NCBI GenBank assembly: GCA_023846275.1
Contig: JAIUJO010000069.1
Coordinates: 2,139,242-2,203,241 of the forward strand
Length of the DNA stretch: 64,000 bases
Source of the DNA: Vanilla planifolia
Lineage: Eukaryota > Streptophyta > Magnoliopsida > Asparagales > Orchidaceae
Reading direction: 5' to 3'
Position numbers and translations under genes: made by a program
Shown: piece after piece, positions 28,200-39,550 of the stretch
Numbering within the stretch: position 1 is the stretch's first letter
Layout of the letters: the number at the start of each line of letters is the position of its first letter
Notes under the pieces: generated by a model
Databases searched by the model: none
The model's input: the letters and a program-made list of their open reading frames with translations, nothing else
What the model was told of the DNA's origin: nothing

Positions 28200-29770
28200 C
28201 CTCTCTTTTGGAGTAGAAACCAATGCCTTTCTTTAAAAAGAAATCATATAATTTTTATCTACAAGTGATGCTTTGAGGAAAGAATTTTTTTATCTGTCAA
28301 TACTGGATGGTTTCAACTTTTTTTTGAGAGTTAATGTTTTCGAATTAAAAGGTAGGCCAATTGACCACATTGTTCTGGGAAAAAGTGGGTATCCAAAAAT
28401 AAAATTTAAATGATCATGTATTTACATTCAAAATAATGGATGTCTAGTAGCAAATGATAACTTAGTGGAAGGATTAAAGTTAAACAAAATACTTAAACCA
28501 ATGGTAAGGTTTAATGCAACAAGGTCATTTTTTAACTTTTTCTTATTACAATTTACTTAAATTGTACCAAATGGATGTTAAGAACACCTTAGATCTTGTT
28601 ATTTAGTAGAAAGCATATGTAGAATAATTTGATTGTATTCAACATTATCTTCATCAAAATAATGTGCATAAGCTATTGATAGAATTATATGAATTGTAGC
28701 ATGATCAAAGATCATGGTATTATTCTACATATGTTATGCTAGATATCTATTATGGTATTAATAGATACCTACTCAAACAGTATTTTAGGATAGGAATTTA
28801 GATATAACTTTGTTCATCATTAGTTATGCTAATGAACTTCTACTAATCCAATATTATGCAGACAATATCATATTTGGATCAACAAACTTGGACTCATGTG
28901 AATGACTTAGTATTTTTATGGGTGTTGGATTACAGATTAACATATGGGATATGTCATCTATTTTCATAGATTAAAAGTTTAGTAGGATAAGGAAGGTATC
29001 ATTTTATCTTAAGTAAAATATATAAATGAGTTGTTAAAATTTCTAGATCCTAAGAAACTCAAAAATATTTCTATTTTCAAGAGTCCCTGCCATGCTATTT
29101 ACTAAACATCAGAAAGGAAAACATATAGATTTTTGTGTATACCAAGGGATGATATCTTCCTTTATTATATGATGACCTAACTTTGAATTTAGTGTTAGAA
29201 TTTTTTGATTGGTTTTAATCACACTTTAAGGACATCCATCTTGAAGCTATAAATAGAATGTTTTGTGCTTACTTCACACAAAGGTATTAGGGTTTTCGTA
29301 TGCCAAATTTCAATTATGTCATGATTTAATAGGACATTGCTATAAACATTATGCATGTTCTCAACTACATAAGAAAATATTGTAGGAATTCAAATGTTTT
29401 TTTTTGACAACACATGAACTAATGATCTAGAGAAAAAGGAATTATTGCTTTAGAAACAAATTAACAATAATATATAGCATTGGGAGGATTTTAGTAAAAG
29501 TTTTCGGTTCAAAAAGGCAATTAGATGATATGAGATTTCATTTACAAAAAATTGCCAAAAAATATGTCAATTTGAATGTTCTTTTTCCCACTCAAAACCC
29601 AATAAAATACTATAAGATTAAAAACAATTAATTTTAGGCACCATTTCATTAGAGACCATATAACCTAAAATATGGAAGGCATTCAATTTGATGTTATCGA
29701 CATGCAACTAGTTGGCAGTTTAACAAAGCTTCTTAGAAACAAATTATTCCATAGAAATTATTATTCTTTT
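28200..29770 (+). pseudogene. Ty1/copia pol remnant: reverse transcriptase and RNase H
   Basis: A second pol piece with domains in normal order. DALRKEF (28,267) starts the RT domain. RPIDHIVLG and LVANDNLVEGLKLNKILKP follow, matching the family's GxDFxETFAPV region. LYQMDVKNTL (28,562) is the block with the first catalytic Asp. YADNIIFGSTN (28,855) replaces the YVDD box, its second Asp changed to Asn. RNase H is seen as EKGIIALETN (29,432), YIALGG, RHHFIRDH (about 29,636) and VIDMQLVGSLTKLL ending near 29,735. Stops and frame changes interrupt every domain. In the living family these domains copy element RNA into DNA in cytoplasmic particles; this copy is dead. The same arrangement recurs at 50.7-52.2 kb. 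Confidence 0.87.
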
Positions 29771-30150
29771 ATGATGACAAAATAAGGAGAAATTAAACTT
29801 GATTTTAAGAGAATTACTTGAGTGAATGGGAGCTCATTCGTTTGCTTCATTTACCTTCAAATCTTACTTCATGTAATAATATCCAGCAAATGTTTTCTTG
29901 CACAACATTTCATTACATTATCATAAACTTAGATTGTAAGTAATAATAAAAAAAGTTCTTAGCTCCTTGAGGAATACTCTAAGATATTTTCATGTTAATA
30001 ATCAAATCAAGTAGCATGCTAATTAGTTATGTGAACAATGATGGAAGGAGATTAATGTTGGAAGAATAAGTCAATTAACTAAAATATTGATCTAACCATG
30101 CATGGAATAAGAATGGAAAGGATTTCTATATGGTCAAGCATCAAAGTGTT
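29771..30150. repeat. Copia downstream region shared with unit C
   Basis: Follows the RNase H remnant. It contains a purine-rich aaaataaggagaaatta stretch that corresponds to gatgaaagggggagca in copy C, a possible decayed polypurine tract. Matching to 52,226-52,640 continues through the acttgagtgaat and atggaataagaatgga words, then stops. LTR ends are not identifiable. Confidence 0.6.
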
Positions 30151-32284
30151 CATTTTGTGCATGAGACTTCCTTACCTTTTAGAATGGTATAATAGAGAAG
30201 TTTTATTATCTTGTTGTCCATATATTGAAGATTACTATTAAGTTTTTATTATGATTTTTGTTTATTGCAATTACATAAATTTTTTTTCATGTGAATAGTT
30301 TTTTTATTGCCTTAATAATTTCATAATTTATGAATCTTTTACCCCACTTTAGTTGCACTAGCATCTTAATATTGTGTTTTTCTTTTTTATCACTTTAATT
30401 TTCTTCTACAAATGAGATAATAAGCATAATTACTTTACTATGATGATTTTTTCCCTATGTGATAATCTTCATTTTTATAGTGCAAATTTTTTTATGTTAA
30501 TGAATTCTATTTATCGTATTTTATTATTTCTATTATTCTATTATTACAAATGTTTTTAACAAGCTTATTTTATTAAAAATCTTTTTGATTAACTTTAAGC
30601 AGAAATATAGTTAAACATTTTAAATTAGTCATCAAGTCATTTACAAGAAGATATTCTTGTATTTCTAATAATTTTTAATAAATGAAAGATAATTATCTTA
30701 TATATGTGCTAATCATATCATTCAACAATGAAAATATTTTATTTTCTACTTAATAATTTTTTTATAAATATTCACTTAAGTAAGAACTATTAATCATGAC
30801 ATTTTTATGTTCTTGAAAAAATTTCTATTGATAATAGTCATCAAGCCTTACCTCTTAAATGTTTTGCTTATTTTGTATTTTCACAATTATACATACAAAT
30901 CATAGTATTAATGTTATTCATTTGTTGAAATCAAACTTATTATTTTATCTTTTAGTTAAAATATTTGCATAAGAACATAGATTTCTACAAAAACATTTTG
31001 ATCATTGTATCACTAAAAGAATTTTACTACTATATAATGCATATTCTATATATTTTTTCGAAATATTTTATCACCATAATAATTTAGTTCTTTTATTATT
31101 TTTTTAAAAATTACTTATTTCTCATCGTTAAATTAATAAAATATTTTATTTAGCATATTATGCATCTAGGTTTTAACAACATAAACTTACTTATAGTTAA
31201 ATACCTTTTAATGTTTTATATTTATTTAATTTTTTGGCTTCAGTATATTAAATTTATATTCTATTTTCGATAACTTTTTATGTGGTCTGTTCGACGAAGG
31301 TATTGAATACCCTTTATTCTTTAATTATTTTTTATAAGCTTTTTCTTTCACTAAAACATTATCAATAATTAATTTTACGAGATATTCCTTTGAAATATTT
31401 TAAAAATTTTAAAATTTTAATTATTTTGAAAAAATCTTTTATTTTATGAATTTTTTTTTTTAATAAAAATTTTTCTGCTTACATATTTTCTACAAAATTT
31501 TTATGAATCATATAATAGTAGGTATTACATCATATTAATTTTTTTTATTTTTCTACATATTTCCCTTTTCCTCAAAGATATTTATAATTATGGTATTGTT
31601 AACATAACATTTCTTTCGATATTGAATGATTAGTATAAAATTTTTAACCAAATAAAAATTTTGAGCTATTTGAAAGAAGACATTATTATAAAAACCAAAA
31701 ATTGAAATAAATGAAATTAGAAAGTTATACCAAGAGAAAAAAATTCAAAAAATTTATTAAAAAATTTTAAAATTAAATTTATTTATAAATGTTGTCAAAA
31801 ATAAATTGTTGTACAACTCAAGCATAAAAAATATTCCATTGTTAAGGAAAGGTCTAAATTTTAAAATATTTTAAAATGATTTAAAATGATAAAAATCCTA
31901 TGAAATTATGGAAAATTCTTGCAAAGTTTTTTTGAGGCATCATAACTAAAAATATAGCCGTCAAAGTACTATAATTAAGAATCATTGAGGATATAAAAAG
32001 CATTAACTATATAAAATGTCATAAATCAAGGAAAATAAGTTCTCATAAATAAATAATACTATAAAATGATTAATAATAAATACTTGAAAATTAAAAACAA
32101 GTTCAAATTTTTGATAAAAAGATAATCTAAGAATCATAATATCATAATGCCAAAAAAATTAATAGAAGATAAATGTTTGCAGCAATAGTTAACACTTTAA
32201 CTCAATAATATGAAAACAATGACCAACCTTAATAACTATTATTAACCTTAACAAAACAAAAGAGGCAAAATATATCCTCCCCAA
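30151..32284. other. AT-rich DNA, no gene seen
   Basis: T-rich and A-rich runs throughout with no credible frame. There is no clear counterpart between the copia remnant and the distal shared block in copy C, which instead holds the D1/D2 repeats there. Confidence 0.55.
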
Positions 32285-32355
32285 TCTTTTTACAACACCT
32301 TTATCCATACCGAATGTTAGTAAATATTGATGTGTAAAAGCATTTTAATTCATGT
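32285..32355 (+). repeat. Short block, inverted relative to 56,474-56,541
   Basis: The line ttacaacacctttatccata...ttgatgtgtaaaagcatttt reappears as its reverse complement in copy C (aaaatgctttcacacatcaa...gataaaggtgttgtat). It lies just before the distal shared block in both copies, so a small inversion happened in one of them, or the block belongs to an inserted element in opposite orientations. Confidence 0.6.
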
Positions 32356-33540
32356 ATTTTTTGGTTGTTTTGCCTTTTTTATTTAATGTTAGCATGTCTT
32401 ATTTAACCAACATTTTTAATTAATTTTTTTAATATGTAAATATTTTAATAATGATTGGTTACTTATTATATTGTATCAATTAGAAACCTCTTTTTTAAGG
32501 CCTTATTCTTAATGATTTTCTTAATTATATAAAAATTATTATGTTTCTATAATTTTTTATATGATAAAATTCATTCAATATTTTGTGCCAATAATTTAAA
32601 TATTGTTAAACATCAATAATGTTTTTGTTCTAACCAAAATGATTTCAAATAACATGTAAGTATTTAATTTATACTATAACATTTATGTTCACATGTTCAA
32701 TTTCTTATATTTCTTGGCCTACATCACGAAATATAAATGTATTGAATCAATAAAACTTTCTTATTAAAATATTTAAATTTAAAATTGTAATTTTTATATT
32801 TGTTCACAAATTAGGAAAAAGATTACTAAAATTAATTTTTTTCACTTTATTTTCTATTTTTTATTCTAATATTTTTTATTTAAAAATGGAATTATTTTAT
32901 AATTATAAATTTAATTTTTTTAAAAAAATTTATAGCAAAATGTCTCTCAAAAAGTATTGCTAATTTCTTTTCTATGTCAAAATTTGCTAGCAATCAATAT
33001 GGAAAATAGCTTTTGCAAAAATATTATACATATAGATTATATGTGGTTAAGTATTTTGTTGAATTATTGATTTTCATATATTTATCAGCTCTATGATTTT
33101 TTTTATTTGCAACTAGAAGTTTTTGTTACTTATTTCTATAGGAATTGTTTTATTGTGTTTGTAAATATTAGAATTACTTATAGTACTTTCATATATTAGC
33201 GATACATTTTTTATATTTTGATATTCTTACAATCTTATGAAAGTTATATTTTCAACTAATTGTTTTTCATGTGATACTTTTTTTTAAAATATATGATTTT
33301 TTTATTTGCAAAAACTTGTTCTTTAAAAATGCATTATTTTTTTAATGTCAAATATTTAACAATAAAGAAAATTTGGCCTTTTGGAACGTATACAAATTTT
33401 TTGAAATATTTTATATTTTACTATTTTGAATGCTGGAAAATATTAAAATAAAATTTAAATTTTTATCATAAAAATGTATATTTTAGTATATTATTTTCTT
33501 TAGATATTATCAATATTGTTTCAAATACATGGAAATTGCT
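32350..33540. repeat. Distal block shared with copy C (57,050-58,230)
   Basis: AT-rich sequence matching in order: tcttatttaacca/ttttatttagcca, the attcaatattttgt line followed by aataatttaaat, the ttgttacttatttctatagg line (33,122; ttgttacttgtttctatag in spirit at 57,826), and the final gtatattattttcttta/tatattattttcttaag line. Similarity ends abruptly at about 33,540/58,230, giving the right edge of the large duplication. No gene. Confidence 0.65.
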
Positions 33541-36363
33541 TACTAAGATTTTTTTTCTTTATTGTTTCTCATATCATAAAATGGAAAGTAATTTTCAATT
33601 AACCTGAAAATTTTTATTAAAATTTATTGACAATAGTTTTGTATATTTTCAATATTGTTTATTTATCAGTAATATTTGATTATAATCTTTCTATTCTTTA
33701 GAAATTCCAATTAATCATTTTTCCCAAAGTTACCAAAATTATAATTTTATTTATTTATTTCGTTAAAAAGTTTTTGGATTGTATTTTATTAAATTTTTGT
33801 TGTCACAAACTAATGTATTTAACATAATGATCAAATATTAAATTATTCAATTAATCAAATTTTCATATTTCATTTTATTATTTCAAAATTTTTACATTAA
33901 TATGACTGTGATCCTTCCTTTACTAAGAAAATTTGTGTTCATTTCATAGAATATATAGGTAATTGCTTAAATCATTTAAGGTTTCATTGTTTTGCAACTC
34001 TTTTATTTTTATACATTGACATCTTTGTAATGATTTAGTTACATAAATAATTTTTTCATATATAAATCACATTGTTTAACAACATAGGTGCACTTATATT
34101 TTAATTATTTGCCTTTTTTTGCCTCGTAAACTTTTTATTGAATTGGTATTTAATATATTATTTTTTGTTGTCATATTTAATTTACTAACTTCTACAGTCT
34201 TGTCATTTAATATGTTTAGGAGTTTTTTATGTTTTTCATTAAACAATCTTCTTTTGTTATTCAACTAAGTTTTCCCTCCTTCTTTAAAGTAATATTTTTA
34301 ACTATAAAAATATTCTATTTTTATTTTTTATTTTTCATTTACTTTTTTTTATTAAAATTTTAAAATTGTAGACCTTAACAACATAATGTTTTATATATGA
34401 TAGATTCAGAAAATAGTATTATCTTCATAATATTTCGATAACTATATTTAGCTACACCAATATTTTAGCAAATATATAATACCTATAAGTTTTTTGTCAT
34501 GAATTTCAATTGATATGTAAATATCAAAACTATTTTCATAACTTATTCATTTAATTTTCTTAAATATATTTTGTACATCTTTGATTACATTAGCATACTT
34601 TCCTTAAACTTATTTTTAAAAAATAAATTTATTTTGTTGTTAGAAATCACTTTGAATATGTTAAAGTTTCAATCATAATTTTTTTCATCATTTAATGTTT
34701 TTATTAAAAATGAAATAGTATTAATTTTTATTGTAAAACTAAATTCAATATTTAAAACATCCAAGATTTATAATTTATTAATTAATAATTGTTATTTTAT
34801 TTAAAAGATATGGAATATGATAAGGAAACAAAAATATAACTTAAACAAAATTAATAGAATGCCATTAAGATAATAAAATGATTCTAGCGATTGATCTATT
34901 TAATTTTTTTATTGTTTCTTTTGCAAGTTAAGCAAGCCACTAGTTGTCCTAACATAAAGAGATTTCTCAAGCAAAGAATAAAATTATTTTAACACCAAAA
35001 AGTGTAAACTAACCTAAATTATAAACAAATGGTAATTCTATTTTTACAGAAAACTAGGAAAAATTTATTTATTATTAAATTTAAAAAATTTTAAAATAGT
35101 GAAAACTACAAAAACTAAAAAAATGTATCAGTTATTAATAATATATAGCAATTAAAATTATAAAACATGTAAAAAAGAAAGGGACATTTATTTTCAAACA
35201 TATGAAATAAGCAAAGTTAAGAAATGTAAAAAAATTAAAAGAAATAATAGGTAAAAATGAACACAAAATAGGTAATACTACAAAAATATTCATAGCACAA
35301 CATCAATATAAAGTGACAAGAAAACATATTTATCAAAAAAAAGATGGTCTGAATGTTTTTTAAGAGTCAAAAAATAAAAATAGTAGAAGCTACAAAATAT
35401 CTAAAAATAATCAAAATATAAAGTAAACTTTGTCATAAAATATAACCAATATTTTGAGAGAAATAAAAATTTAAAAAGATAAATAACAAATAATGAGAAA
35501 ACAAAACATGTATGTTAACAATAATAATTTAATATTATATTAGTTAAAGAATATACTATAAATAAAAATATGGTAAATTTTTTATTGCATGTAAAGAATA
35601 AAAGAAGAATGATGGAAGAAGAATGTTGAATGAGAATCCAACAACTAGATTTAGGTCTTTCCTTTAAGCCACGAAGATAAAGAAAGGTGGTCGATTAGTA
35701 AAGGCAAAGGAAGCAAGGCCGATAAATGCCCTCTACTATAATTGCATGCTTGGGTCCAAAATCTCAAAGATGGAGAAATGAAATATTATAATTCCAATTT
35801 CATTTTTCATTTTATAAATGTATTTAAATTTTTTTAATAAGAGACCATCTATCAAAAGATTAATTACTAGGTCTGAAAAACTTTCCAAATGCATAAACTA
35901 TTGCAAACAAATAGATTATATAGTTGGAATCAAGAAAACAAAATCCTTATATGATCATTAGTAAGTCTCCTATTACAACTTGTCCTATATTAGTTAAACA
36001 AATAAAGAGGTTACATACTCTATATATTTATATTATTAGAGCATTCATTGAGTTCAGCATTTATTTTAAAAGTGTGACTAATCATTTTGTCCAAAAAGAT
36101 ATTATATATATGCAAATGAAGTTTTATGCTTTGTTTTTTATTCTAAATTAGGTACAAGAAAATTTTTGGAAGAACACAAATAAAACTTATTTACATTTCC
36201 ACGCTCTATGTAGAATAATCTTAAGACAAATAAGCTCAAGTTGATGTGTTTCAAAAATGGTATGCTTAAAAGGGTTTTTACTATAATAAGAACTATAATT
36301 AAGAGGGCATTATTAAGATGTTGATAAGTTTCGTTTAGAGATAATTTAGGTGGTTAAAGCTTT
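33541..36363. other. Unassigned DNA up to the solo LTR
   Basis: AT-rich to about 35,580, then a short more complex stretch at 35,600-35,780 (with aggcaaaggaagcaaggc) that I cannot assign. It has no counterpart in copy C. A 75-codon + frame at 35,924-36,151 shows no domain. Confidence 0.5.
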
Positions 36364-36368
36364 TAAAG
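36364..36368. repeat. Target site duplication, left (TAAAG)
   Basis: The five bases TAAAG immediately precede TGTTACACCCC and are repeated directly after the last base of the LTR at 39,546-39,550. Five bases is the usual duplication length for Ty3/gypsy and Ty1/copia integration. Confidence 0.85.
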
Positions 36369-36408
36369 TGTTACACCCCATTTTTCCTAGGCTGATTTTT
36401 GGCATACA

Positions 36409-36424
36409 TTTTTTTTTTTTTTTT
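36409..36424. repeat. Homopolymer T16 inside the LTR
   Basis: Sixteen T in a row near the + left end of the LTR; on the LTR's own strand it is an A16 run about 40-55 bases before its 3' end. Length may be inexact in assembly. Confidence 0.9.
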
Positions 36425-37235
36425 ACATATAAACAGCTCAGATCGTCCCATACCAACCTGAGTAGCCTACGAAAAACATAGGATATAACACATCATTACA
36501 CACCTACTTTCCTTAACAATGTGGATCCCATCTCCCGGGTACACCGTCAACTCAGAATTCATGACTCCTGAATTAACAGATGGACTCGCGCAATGTTACT
36601 CCTACTAGACCCAATACTCCTATCCCATACCGATAGGAGAACCGATCTAATAGAAGTCTGAACCCCCATGGTAAGTTCCATAGTCATGTAATGACCTCAC
36701 CATCAAAAAAAGATATATAACATCCACAGAATAAATATATAAATATGGCACTCCACACACCATAGCACCAAAACAAGTAAGACAATGAATGGAAACTACA
36801 TCACAAGAATAAGATCCAAGTCCAACAAGTGCAACATCATCCAACCAGATACATAAGTCATATTCATCCTCACACAATACCTGACATAAGAATAATAGTC
36901 TCACTGAATACATCCAATAGCATCAATCACACTAACCAAAATGTCTCAGAAATCACAGATCAGATATCCTCCACTAGCCTGTTGACCACGATCCCACCTA
37001 ATCTGGGTGGCGTCAAGTCTGCCGAGCTGCTGGAAAAATATAGATAATAAAGGAATGAGCTACGCCCAATAGGAAAGACAGCTAGTAAAACTCACATGCA
37101 AGAGAAGGATAATAGCAAGAGTATAGGAATACAGCATAACAATGTAAGGTGGAAAGGCACTCTCAGTTCCAGACTCCGACCAACCACAGTCACCCCTAGT
37201 CACACCAGAGTAGCTCTCCTCTGGGGTTCCAGGTA

Positions 37236-37323
37236 GCATGCCAGCGGGACATGCCCATCTCTGCGCACGCATGGTGCCAAGGCAAAGCATGCCAGCGGGA
37301 CACGCCCATCTCTGCGCACGCAT
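37236..37323. repeat. Tandem repeat in LTR, period 51
   Basis: Two copies (37,236-37,272 and 37,287-37,323) of the unit gcatgccagcgggacaYgcc followed by catctctgcgcacgcat, separated by a short spacer. The copies differ at one base. They create overlapping open frames on both strands with repeated peptides, which should not be read as genes. Confidence 0.9.
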
Positions 37324-37416
37324 CACAACGCCTAGCACCCGACACCGCAGCGTCTCTCGTCAATCAATCTTCTAGAGACTATAGACAGAACCAGACACAT
37401 AGATCTCTAGCCAATG

Positions 37417-37516
37417 TGAGACACCCCTGCCACCCTCAGGCACGCAGGCCTACACACTTGGCTAGCCAAGGCGAGTCACCCCTGCCACTGCCACTCTCAG
37501 GCACGCAGGCCTACAC
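37417..37516. repeat. Tandem repeat in LTR, period about 55
   Basis: Two copies of a unit with cacccctgccac, ctcaggcacgcaggcctaca (37,417-37,455 and 37,472-37,516). The second copy has an extra ctgcca. Confidence 0.88.
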
Positions 37517-38155
37517 TCATGGACCAGAAGAGATCGACTCAGCCACCGTCCCAAGAAGTCCTCTCCCAAGCTATAACTCCAAGATTCGACAACATGTGTC
37601 CAGATACAACAAGGCGCATACCAGTCCACATGTATACTGTGGAAGCTAAGTCTGTACCACACAGTTACCTACCACAACCACCCTAAAACATCATATAGGG
37701 TCTATAGTAGTCTGGTCCATTATGCCAATCCGTGAAATATGCCAACATTGAGTAAACTGACTCAATCCATGCCATTGCCGTCCAAGCAACACAACTGTAA
37801 CAGTTACTGACTATTTTTGTAGCATCCATGTACCATACCTCTGTCTGACTGTTTCAACTGTACTGTCATCACTAACAACATTTTTTCCTACTTCAGGAAA
37901 TTTTTCTCTACATACGGATCTCCAGAATTTTCGAGATCGCTCAAATCCCAATTTCTCTTTTTCTGAATTTTTTTTTTTTCAGAATTTAAAATCCCGAAAT
38001 TCTAATTACTGCATTTTTTTCAAATTCCAAAAAATCAAATTCTGCCCTTTCTCAATTTTCCGAAATTCGGAATAAATTTCCGAATTAAAATTTAAATTCA
38101 CATATATCCATTTTCCAAAAATTCGGATTCATTTCCGAATTAATTTTCCTCCGCC

Positions 38156-38273
38156 CGTTCGTCCGCGCCGAATCCCGCTGAACCGGGTTTTCGCTTCCGG
38201 TTCGGCTTTCGCGCCGTTCGTCCCCACCGAATCCAGCTGAACCGGGTTTTCGCTGCCGGTTCGGGCCTTCGCG
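38156..38273. repeat. Tandem repeat in LTR, period 59
   Basis: Two adjoining copies (38,156-38,214 and 38,215-38,273) sharing cgttcgtcc, ctgaaccgggttttcgct and ccggttcgg. They lie in the GC-richest part of the LTR, downstream of the putative start site in the LTR's orientation. Confidence 0.88.
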
Positions 38274-38844
38274 CTGAACCGAGAACCCACCGGCCGAATA
38301 ATTAAATCAAATTTTCAGCCGACGTTTAACATTTAAATTATTAATAAATATTGAATAATTACAATTACTTAATTAACTAAACCGAAATTAATCTAATCCA
38401 TCTCCTTCCTCCGCCCGGTGCCCGCGAAACCCTAACCGACGATTCCTCCGGGAAAATTCCGTTTCCCCCGTCGATTTCCAGCGACCGAGATCAAAGAGAA
38501 ACAAAATTCGATGTTCATACTATCCTAATGTTTCAATAATTTCCACTAATTTCTAAGGTTCAATCAAATATTCCGCCACAGTTTCATCCGATCCCCAATT
38601 TTAACAATCTATGAAATTAAACAAATTTCAGCATTTGATACTATCTTAACATGACTAAAGCACATAATCGAATCAACACATGCTTGGTAAAATTTCCAAA
38701 TTCGGTGATTATAATTTTCCGAAGAAAAACCCTAAAATACTAAAATCAATAATTTGCATTAATCAATTCAAAAAAAACCACAATTCGCATGTTCCGGTAG
38801 CTATTTGCAAAATAATCCATATTTTAATTTGCTAAATAACTAAT

Positions 38845-39036
38845 TTAAAATCTGAATTTCCTACCTTTCTTCTCTGGCGACGGTGAAGCTCGCACGTGAC
38901 CAACCGCTGCTCCTCGCTGAACGAAACCGGTACCAATCGATTCTCCTCGGTCCCGCGAACCTCCAGGTACAAAAAGCCCCGTGAAATGCTGCCGGAAAGT
39001 ATCGCCGTTCGCCGCGAACACCTCGTCTCCGGCCAC
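38845..39036 (-). other. Leader open frame of 63 codons inside the LTR
   Basis: A frame opening with MAGDEVFAANG starts just downstream of the TATA-like box and ends shortly after an AGAAAG|GTAGG splice-donor-like site (GT at 38,863-38,864, minus). It has no known domain. It fits the untranslated, possibly spliced leader of an LTR transcript better than a protein. An upstream small ORF or a captured first exon are alternatives I cannot exclude. Confidence 0.2.
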
Positions 39037-39068
39037 CGCTCGAAACCCTAACAGTCGAATAAATCGGG

Positions 39069-39075
39069 TTAAATA
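39069..39075 (-). promoter_or_regulatory. TATA-like box of the LTR promoter
   Basis: Minus-strand TATTTAA in the context gggTATTTAAcccg, about 470 bases into the LTR as read from its 5' end. A start about 30 bases downstream (near 39,040) would leave a long U3 part upstream and a very long R-U5. The position is inferred from the motif only. Confidence 0.4.
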
Positions 39076-39545
39076 CCCAGCTTAAACCGGTAATAACCCG
39101 TTAAAAACCCATTAAGCGCCGGTTGACCTTCTAATAACGCCGCTTAAACCCGATCAGCCGGTTAATCTCCACCGCTGATCTCGTCCGTCCGATCCGCTTA
39201 TCCGTGGCTTATCCAACCACATGCGCAAACGCACTCGGCGAACCGTCCCCCGCCTTCGTTGAACCGCTCAGGTCCGGTTCACGCGCGGTAAAAACCAAAT
39301 TCCGGTTTAAAAATCTAATGGACCGATTTAAATAGAATTTCGAATTTCCAAAAATCCAATAAATCCAATTAAATAGGGAAAATTATTTAAAAATTTCCTC
39401 GGTGCTCCGAAAAATCCCCAGAAAATTTCAGAAATTCCAATAGCCTCAATTGAGCTCCTGGCTCATCCTACTGTCGATCTGAAATCATCCAAGCCACAAT
39501 TTAATTATTGAAGATTAAACATATAATATTTTACCAGGTATAACA

Positions 39546-39550
39546 TAAAG
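39546..39550. repeat. Target site duplication, right (TAAAG)
   Basis: Partner of 36,364-36,368. Removing one copy and the LTR restores the empty site, ...gcttttaaag|ttcttc.... Confidence 0.85.

Larger units (their letters stand above)
36369..39545 (-). mobile_element. Solo LTR of a Ty3/gypsy-type element (Tekay/Del-like)
   Basis: A 3,177-bp unit that begins TGTTACACCCC and ends CAGGTATAACA on the + strand, so the termini are TG...CA with a short TGTTA/TAACA inverted end, flanked by a perfect 5-bp duplication. Its base composition is far more GC-rich than the surroundings. Orientation is minus: the only promoter-like TATA and a long leader read on that strand, and the minus-strand end GGGGTGTAACA is typical of plant gypsy LTRs. 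No gag, pol, primer-binding site or second LTR is present, so the internal part and one LTR were removed, most simply by LTR-LTR recombination. LTRs of 2-4 kb are known for the Tekay/Del lineage; that lineage call is inference from length and ends. It may have been a non-autonomous element. Confidence 0.87.

Noticed and set aside
36369..37000. Initial idea that the LTR's right end was near 39,487 (...gaaatca)
   Set aside because: No target duplication fits that end, whereas ...TAACA followed by TAAAG at 39,541-39,550 gives TG...CA and a perfect 5-bp duplication.
37251..37649. 132-codon + frame (PISAHA...), longest in the window
   Set aside because: It lies in the solo LTR, antisense to the LTR promoter, and its repeated peptides come from the period-51 and period-55 tandem repeats.
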